This document shows, piece after piece, positions 59,208 to 64,000 of a stretch of DNA of 64,000 nt. The stretch is from positions 1-64,000 of the forward strand of contig CAZRHR010000002.1 of NCBI GenBank assembly GCA_964599915.1. The letters run 5' to 3'. The notes beneath the pieces are model-generated. The model saw only the letters and a list, made by a program, of their open reading frames with translations. It did not search any database and was not told the DNA's origin. How positions within the stretch are numbered: position 1 is the first letter of the stretch; every line of letters starts with the position of its first letter. This stretch comes from CAZRHR01 sp964599915. GTDB lineage: Bacteria; Bacteroidota; Bacteroidia; CAIKAF01. The position numbers were made by a program, and so were the translations under genes.

Positions 59208-60821
59208 ATGAGTGAGCAAAACAACAACGAGTTATTGGGCTTCGAACTACCCCAATCCAGCAACAGCATCATCAAAGTAATTGGTGTTGGCGGCGGCGGA
59301 AGTAACGCCGTAAATCACATGTACCATCAGGGCATTAAGGGCGTTGAATTCATGGTTTGTAATACCGACAACCAAGCCCTTGCCCTATCGCCGGTACCTC
59401 ATCGCTTACAATTAGGTCGTAACCTCACCGAAGGCAGAGGGGCTGGTTCCATGCCGGAAGTGGGTCGCCAAGCGGCTTTAGAAAGCATTGAAGACATTAG
59501 ACAATATTTTTCAGATGGAACCAAAATGGTATTCATCACCGCCGGAATGGGTGGAGGAACTGGAACCGGAGCAGCGCCTGTCATTGCCAAGTTGGCTAGA
59601 GAAATGGGCATCCTCACCGTGGGTATTGTTACCGTTCCTTTCACTTTTGAAGGAAAGAAGCGCATAGAACATGCAGAAAACGGTATCCAAAACCTCAAAG
59701 AATATGTAGATACCATGCTTCTCATTTCCAATGACCGGCTCAGGGAAATGTATGGTAACCTTTCTTTACGACATGCATTTGGAAAAGCGGATGACATCCT
59801 AACTACAGCCGCCAAAGGAATTGCCGAAATCATCACCGTACCGGGCTACATCAACGTAGATTTCGAAGACGTAAAAACAGTCATGACCAATGGTGGATCC
59901 GCCATTATGGGGGCTGCCATTGCAGAAGGGGAAAATCGGGCGCTACGTGCCGCTCAAGACGTACTTAACTCCCCATTGCTCAATGATTCTGATATCCGTG
60001 GCGCCAAGCATGTATTGATTTACATCTCCTATGGAACCGATGAGCTCCAAATGGATGAAATGACTGAAATCACAGATTTTGTCCAAGAAGCCGCCGGTAT
60101 GTCCGCCAACATGATCTGGGGAACAGGGTATGATGAAACCTTGGGCAATGCCATTTGTGTGACTTTAATTGCCACCGGATTTAACCGTGATGAGCCCAAA
60201 AACAGCCTAAATGAGCACCTTGTTCTACCTGTAAACAACAAAAACAACGCGGAAATCGCGCGTGAATTACAACAGGAGAAATTCAGTCCATTAAACGAAG
60301 TTGAACTGGAAATTGAGAACAAGCAAGAGTTAAACCCAAAGCATGAAGTGCTATTTGAAGTCATTAACCGCGGTGATTCTAACGAGGAGTTACCACCGCT
60401 CAACGACTTGGAAGATGCTGTGCCCACGTCCAACGGTGCCTTGGTCTTTAATCTACTGGATGACCCTGAAGTAGCTGAACAACCCATTTTCCCTACGACT
60501 GCTGATAAAGGAAAATTGGATATTCATGCCATCATGCAAGCCCAACAGGCTGAGGAAACCAAAAAGAAACCAGTGGCTACCGAACGAAACCACGAGGCCA
60601 AAGACCGCAGAGAAAGCTTACAGCGGATCACACAACAGCTGCGTCGTCCGAGTGATCTTTCCTTGTTGGAAAAACAACCCGCCTTTGTGCGTAGAAATGT
60701 AAAGTTGGAACCACACCCAACCTCTAAAGACCAATTTGCGTCGAACCTATCGGTTTCCCCAACGCAAGATGGTTTTCAAATCAGAGAAAACAATTCATTT
60801 CTACATGACTCCGTAGATTGA
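59208..60821 (+). CDS. ftsZ: Cell division protein FtsZ
   Basis: 537 aa tubulin-like GTPase forming the Z-ring. G-V-G-G-G-G-S-N-A near 26-34, N-T-D-N-Q near 53 and the tubulin signature G-G-G-T-G-T-G near 113-119. The C-terminal linker (about 330-520) is long and rich in E, N and K, so the protein is much longer than E. coli FtsZ (383 aa); this is common in the phylum. About 37 bases after ftsA, and followed by a strong terminator. Confidence 0.96.
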   Translation: MSEQNNNELLGFELPQSSNSIIKVIGVGGGGSNAVNHMYHQGIKGVEFMVCNTDNQALALSPVPHRLQLGRNLTEGRGAGSMPEVGRQAALESIEDIRQYFSDGTKMVFITAGMGGGTGTGAAPVIAKLAREMGILTVGIVTVPFTFEGKKRIEHAENGIQNLKEYVDTMLLISNDRLREMYGNLSLRHAFGKADDILTTAAKGIAEIITVPGYINVDFEDVKTVMTNGGSAIMGAAIAEGENRALRAAQDVLNSPLLNDSDIRGAKHVLIYISYGTDELQMDEMTEITDFVQEAAGMSANMIWGTGYDETLGNAICVTLIATGFNRDEPKNSLNEHLVLPVNNKNNAEIARELQQEKFSPLNEVELEIENKQELNPKHEVLFEVINRGDSNEELPPLNDLEDAVPTSNGALVFNLLDDPEVAEQPIFPTTADKGKLDIHAIMQAQQAEETKKKPVATERNHEAKDRRESLQRITQQLRRPSDLSLLEKQPAFVRRNVKLEPHPTSKDQFASNLSVSPTQDGFQIRENNSFLHDSVD

Positions 60822-60859
60822 TTTCGGCGATTTCGCCTGCTTACCTTACGATGATGAAA

Positions 60860-60892
60860 AAAAGGAGACACCTGCGGGTGTTTCCTTTTTTT
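60860..60892. terminator. Terminator of the division cluster
   Basis: A 13-bp stem, AAAAGGAGACACC (60860-60872) with GGTGTTTCCTTTT (60877-60889), one G-T wobble, a 4-base loop, and T's on the plus side; A's before it allow use from the minus strand too. Confidence 0.88.
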
Positions 60893-60945
60893 ATGCTTTT
60901 CAACCAAACTAAGGTGCCAAAAGATAAAGCACCTCAAAGCAAAGT

Positions 60946-61746
60946 TTATCTGAGGCTGGAAATGCCTTGTAAATACGCCGAAAAATGCTCAGGCGATCCG
61001 TGAAACACATTCAAATCTACCTGATTACAGATTCCGTTGATGCTAGCCTCTTCTGTAAACTGCCAAAAAAGCCAAGATTTTTCCTTAGAAATTCTTGGCG
61101 CACGGGAATTATAATGCGCCACCCAGAGCGGCATATCAGGAAGTTCCTGATGAATATAATCATGGTAAAAGGTGGCCCCTGTATAAAGGATGGGGCGAAA
61201 ACCCGTGACCGCTTGAATTTCATCACTAAACTTTTTCACCTCGGCGCACAAGGCCTTTGGGCTTAAACCCCGTGCATCTTCTACATCCACCACAGGAGGC
61301 AATTGCCAATCATCTTTGGCTTTATTCATGGTTCTCAGGAAATGTCGGGCTTGGGGAACGGCGGGCTGACCCGCATCGAAATAATGGTAAGCTCCTCTAG
61401 GAAGTCCTACTTTGCGGGCTTCTTCCCAATTGAAAAAAAACTTTTTATCCAACCGATTCAGTCCCATGGTGGCACGAATAAACACGAATTGAATCCGATA
61501 GCCGTCCCAGCTAAAATCCCTGAGTTCCTGCCAATGAATATTTTCCTGATAAGCACTTACATCGGCACCCACGACGGGGTAACCACCCGGGATTTTTACT
61601 CCTGCGTCGGGATAATGTCCACCTTCTTTACATTGATAGTTCCTTGGGGTAACCTTTTTTCTAAACGTAATAAAATAAGGACGTGCTACAAAAAGCCCCA
61701 CCAATCCAGCGGCTGCGAAAAAGCCAATGAGTCGCCGGACTGACAT
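60946..61746 (-). CDS. GH25 muramidase (lysozyme), membrane-anchored
   Basis: 266 aa from the ATG at 61746, which shares a base with the previous stop (TGATG). One N-terminal membrane helix (about 5-22), then the GH25 barrel: G-A-D-V-S-A-Y-Q near 62-69, F-V-F-I-R-A-T near 90, G-A-Y-H-Y-F near 121, the catalytic V-D-V-E-D near 155 and W-Q-F-T-E-E near 230. It cleaves the MurNAc-GlcNAc bond of peptidoglycan; anchored here, it would act on the periplasmic side. Confidence 0.92.
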   Translation of the reverse strand: MSVRRLIGFFAAAGLVGLFVARPYFITFRKKVTPRNYQCKEGGHYPDAGVKIPGGYPVVGADVSAYQENIHWQELRDFSWDGYRIQFVFIRATMGLNRLDKKFFFNWEEARKVGLPRGAYHYFDAGQPAVPQARHFLRTMNKAKDDWQLPPVVDVEDARGLSPKALCAEVKKFSDEIQAVTGFRPILYTGATFYHDYIHQELPDMPLWVAHYNSRAPRISKEKSWLFWQFTEEASINGICNQVDLNVFHGSPEHFSAYLQGISSLR

Positions 61747-62090
61747 CAATCACGGGAATTTCCGTACGCCATCCAAAGAATGCCTGCCGTAGCCGGCCAA
61801 AGATAGCCCATGGGTAGTTGGTCGGCCAGGTTTGGCATAGGCTTCAGCATCAAAAGTATGGAAGCGCCGGTTACCACAGCGCCTAAAAGAATCGTAAGCC
61901 AATGCGTTTTCAAAAAACCTGCAAAAATAGCCGCTGCACTCCCACCCATTAAAGCGTACAAAGCCATTTCCCGAAAAGAGTAAGGCGGGTATAAATCAAT
62001 AAAAGGCCAATGAAAGGCTAGGGTATAAAAAAACGGGCTTATGCGAATAAGCCAATAGGCCACAGGTTTTAAAAAGCCAAAAGGTTTCAC
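61746..62090 (-). CDS. Small membrane protein of unknown family
   Basis: 114 aa with about three membrane helices (about 40-60, 65-84, 93-108) and aromatic-rich loops (F-Y-T-L-A-F-H-W-P-F). No motif recognised. It sits three bases after frr and overlaps the lysozyme gene by one base, so frr, this gene and the lysozyme look like one transcript. Confidence 0.65.
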   Translation of the reverse strand: MKPFGFLKPVAYWLIRISPFFYTLAFHWPFIDLYPPYSFREMALYALMGGSAAAIFAGFLKTHWLTILLGAVVTGASILLMLKPMPNLADQLPMGYLWPATAGILWMAYGNSRD

Positions 62091-62093
62091 CGA

Positions 62094-62651
62094 CTAAACG
62101 GTTAAAATTTCCTTTTCCTTTCTGGCCACGTGGGCATCAATTTTGGAAATGTAATCGTTGGTCAGGTTTTGGATTACCGCTTCGGTAGCTTTGGCTTCAT
62201 CTTCAGGTAAGCCATCTTTTTGCGCCTTTTTTACCATTTCATTGGCATCTCTCCGCGCATTTCGAATGCTCACTTTAGAATCTTCGCCTTGGTTTTTAGC
62301 CATTTTCACCATTTCTTTTCTGCGTTCTTCCGTAAGTGGTGGCACAGAAATACGAATCATCTCACCATCATTTTGGGGGTTTAAGCCCAAATTTGAATTA
62401 ATGATGGCACGCTCTACATCCTGAAGCTTATTTTTTTCCCAAGGTTGAATCACCAAGGTGCGGGCATCTGGGGTAGTTACGTTGGCAATTTGGTTCAAAG
62501 GCACCATAGAACCGTAGTATTCCACCATGACGCTGTCCACCATGGCGGGATTGGCTTTACCGGTTCTAATTTTTAGCAATTCTGCCTCCAAATGAACAAT
62601 CGCCTTGTCCATCAATTGCTTGGCATGTTCTATGGCTTCTGATGATCCCAT
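62094..62651 (-). CDS. frr: Ribosome recycling factor
   Basis: 185 aa. RRF with EF-G splits post-termination ribosomes. The three-helix bundle pattern is clear: L-x-x-I-R-T-G-K-A-N-P-A near 30-40, Y-G-S-M-V-P-L-N-Q-I-A-N near 47-58, P-W-E-K near 72, L-G-L-N-P-Q-N-D-G near 92, P-P-L-T-E-E-R-R near 107, and a C-terminal basic helix. Standard length. Confidence 0.97.
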   Translation of the reverse strand: MGSSEAIEHAKQLMDKAIVHLEAELLKIRTGKANPAMVDSVMVEYYGSMVPLNQIANVTTPDARTLVIQPWEKNKLQDVERAIINSNLGLNPQNDGEMIRISVPPLTEERRKEMVKMAKNQGEDSKVSIRNARRDANEMVKKAQKDGLPEDEAKATEAVIQNLTNDYISKIDAHVARKEKEILTV

Positions 62652-62687
62652 GAGATGTAACGATTAATGGTGCGAATTTAATATTTT

Positions 62688-62897
62688 TCAGGCATTGGCC
62701 GTGTCTGAATTGCGGCATTGTTCTTCTGGCTTTGCCCCGCACAATCCACAAGCGGCACCTTCTTTATTCAAAAAGGGACTTTGGCTTGCACAGGTACCGG
62801 AAAACTTACCGTCCTTTTTCACCAGCAATTTAATGGCAATGCCAGCAAATGCTAAGCCAAGTAAACCTATCACCAAAAATAATAAAGTCCAGTTCAT
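62688..62897 (-). CDS. Small CxxC membrane protein
   Basis: 69 aa from M-N-W-T-L-L-F-L (an in-frame start at 62924 adds nine unlike residues). One membrane helix (about 3-22), then K-K-D-G-K-F-S-G-T-C-A-S-Q-S-P-F and C-G-L-C-G near 55-60, with a further cysteine near the end. Short proteins with this exact layout are found across the phylum, function unknown; the CxxC could bind metal or form a disulphide. Divergent from mazG. Confidence 0.75.
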   Translation of the reverse strand: MNWTLLFLVIGLLGLAFAGIAIKLLVKKDGKFSGTCASQSPFLNKEGAACGLCGAKPEEQCRNSDTANA

Positions 62898-62939
62898 CGG
62901 TCTTTTTAAAATGGTTAAACGCAACCTACCTTAAATCGG

Positions 62940-62947
62940 TATCTTTG
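62940..62947 (+). promoter_or_regulatory. Putative -7 element of mazG
   Basis: TATCTTTG, full match to TAnnTTTG, ending 9 bases before the ATG at 62957. Predicted start of transcription near 62954 leaves almost no leader, or favours the second ATG at 62978. Confidence 0.5.
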
Positions 62948-62956
62948 AAGCTCCAA

Positions 62957-63748
62957 ATGTACAGTTTTACACCGAGCATGCACGCATCCTTAAAATCCTT
63001 TCAACGTCTTTTAACCATCATGGACGATTTAAGGGAAAAATGCCCCTGGGACCGAGAGCAGACCATGGAAAGTCTTCGAACCCTTTCAATCGAAGAAATC
63101 TATGAACTGTCCGAAGCCATCATAAACGAAGATGCCAATGAAATAAAAAAGGAACTTGGCGACCTGTTTTTACATTTGGTCTTTTACGCCAAAATCGCAC
63201 AGGAAAAGGAATGGTTCGACGTATCTGAGGTCTTGGAAAGCATTTGTGATAAATTGGTCCAACGGCATCCGCACATTTATGGTGAAGTATCTGTGAACTC
63301 CGCGGAGCAGGTGAAAGAAAATTGGGAAGCCATAAAATTGAAGAATGGAAGCAAAGGGGTCCTTTCCGGCGTGCCTCAATCCTTGCCAGCGTTGGTAAAG
63401 GCATATAGAATGCAGGAAAAAGCGGCGGGCGTGCATTTCGATTGGCCCAATGCGGAAGGAGCGAAAGAAAAAATGTTGGAAGAGTTGGCAGAACTGGAAG
63501 AAGCCGCAAAAACCACTAACCGTGCACATCAGTTGGAAGAAGCGGGCGATTTACTCTTTTCTGTGGTCAACTATTGCCGGAAACTAGGACTCAATGCAGA
63601 AGATGCCTTGGAACTTTCCAATCGCAAATTTCAAAGAAGGTTTCAGGACATGGAAACGTCCATTCATAAAGCGGGGTTAGATATTACAAAGCTGGACCTC
63701 GACACCTTAGAATCCTTTTACCAGCAAGCCAAAGCCAAAGAAGCCTGA
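62957..63748 (+). CDS. mazG: Nucleoside triphosphate pyrophosphohydrolase MazG
   Basis: 263 aa. Two MazG helical domains (about 18-110 and 155-240). C-P-W-D near 36-39, E-E-x-x-E-L near 53-58 and E-L-G-D-L near 77-81 in the first; E-E-L-A-E-L-E-E near 181 and E-A-G-D-L-L near 200 in the second. It hydrolyses NTPs and dNTPs to monophosphates, limiting aberrant nucleotides and (p)ppGpp-related stress. Start 62957 or 62978 (seven residues shorter); the upstream frame to 62849 lies before the promoter. Confidence 0.93.
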   Translation: MYSFTPSMHASLKSFQRLLTIMDDLREKCPWDREQTMESLRTLSIEEIYELSEAIINEDANEIKKELGDLFLHLVFYAKIAQEKEWFDVSEVLESICDKLVQRHPHIYGEVSVNSAEQVKENWEAIKLKNGSKGVLSGVPQSLPALVKAYRMQEKAAGVHFDWPNAEGAKEKMLEELAELEEAAKTTNRAHQLEEAGDLLFSVVNYCRKLGLNAEDALELSNRKFQRRFQDMETSIHKAGLDITKLDLDTLESFYQQAKAKEA

Positions 63749-63749
63749 T

Positions 63750-64000
63750 ATGGCAACCCACCAAACAGATGTGTTGATTTTGGGCGCAGGTCCGGCAGGA
63801 ACTACGGCAGCCATTCATTTGGCGGGAAAAGGGTATCAGGTGACCTTAATGGACCAACATGCGTTTCCACGGGATAAGATTTGCGGCGATGCATTAAGTG
63901 GAAATACCACCTATGAAGTTTCTAAACTGCCTGAAAAAGCCCAAATACCTTTTCATCAATTGCCACGTGCTTTGCCGGCAGGAGGCATACGGTTTGTTGC
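63750..64000 (+). CDS. FAD-dependent geranylgeranyl-reductase-like protein (partial)
   Basis: First 83 codons visible. A Rossmann FAD site, L-I-L-G-A-G-P-A-G-T-T-A-A near 9-21, then P-R-D-K-I-C-G-D-A-L-S near 42-52, the pattern of geranylgeranyl reductase / flavin monooxygenase proteins that reduce isoprenoid chains or act on quinone-type substrates. It begins one base after the mazG stop and runs off the right edge, so the family is provisional. Confidence 0.75.
   Translation, partial: MATHQTDVLILGAGPAGTTAAIHLAGKGYQVTLMDQHAFPRDKICGDALSGNTTYEVSKLPEKAQIPFHQLPRALPAGGIRFV

Noticed and set aside
60818..61003. Short plus-strand frame after ftsZ
   Set aside because: It runs through the ftsZ terminator hairpin and into the antisense of the lysozyme gene.

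Overview
The window is a gene-dense chromosomal segment of a Bacteroidota bacterium. Four things point there. Promoter-like elements match the phylum's TTTG-N20-TAnnTTTG form instead of E. coli -35/-10 boxes. Shine-Dalgarno motifs are mostly lacking. Several families are typical of the phylum (DUF4270 lipoprotein, stand-alone starch-synthase N-domain, stand-alone RfaE2, DUF2911, PIN-PhoH, 69-aa CxxC membrane protein). The division and cell wall cluster runs mraZ to ftsZ without ftsB, murF or ddl. MurE carries the DNPR motif of meso-diaminopimelate enzymes. I cannot place it below phylum. No rRNA, tRNA, intact insertion sequence, prophage or CRISPR array was found.

Layout. 1-2.6 kb: gatC (minus), a possible broken nitrilase-family gene at the left edge, and a plus-strand run of small membrane proteins ending in an M48 protease. 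2.6-3.06 kb: no long gene, but a 35-codon frame. 3-7.1 kb, minus strand: glycogen-synthase-like protein, DUF4270 lipoprotein, glmS. 7.2-22.7 kb, plus strand: panC, flippase-like protein, rfaE2, lipoprotein, radA, DUF3365 haem protein, MscS channel, YceI (DUF2911 opposes), sodA, ClC channel, DUF6044 protein, small membrane proteins, lipoprotein cytochrome c, hflX, rsmB-like. 22.7-24.0 kb: a nested tandem repeat array running into a broken KilA-N gene. 24-34.6 kb: manC, a SprT-like protein with three C-terminal repeats, phoH, TPR protein, fni, aldehyde dehydrogenase, CobW GTPase, L,D-transpeptidase, and a PhoR/PhoB-like two-component pair. 34.7-41.8 kb: an isolated very acidic 81-aa protein, LuxE-like protein, CBS protein, pdxJ, hydrolase, acetyltransferase, aspartokinase, folK, deoxynucleoside kinase. 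42-45.2 kb: OmpA/TPR lipoprotein and a hydrolase-ysxC pair. 45.5-60.8 kb: the division and cell wall operon, preceded by four MraZ boxes at exact 10-bp spacing. 60.9-64 kb: GH25 lysozyme, small membrane protein, frr, CxxC membrane protein, mazG, and a partial FAD reductase.

Most genes are housekeeping: peptidoglycan precursors (glmS, mur genes), division (fts genes), cofactors (panC, pdxJ, folK), isoprenoids (fni) and translation (gatC, frr, rsmB, hflX). The stretch that stands out is 22.75-24.0 kb. Fourteen 23-bp minisatellite units are embedded in a 203-bp higher-order repeat. Each long unit carries the first codons of a KilA-N gene, and the last copy runs into a KilA-N domain broken by two frameshifts and a stop.
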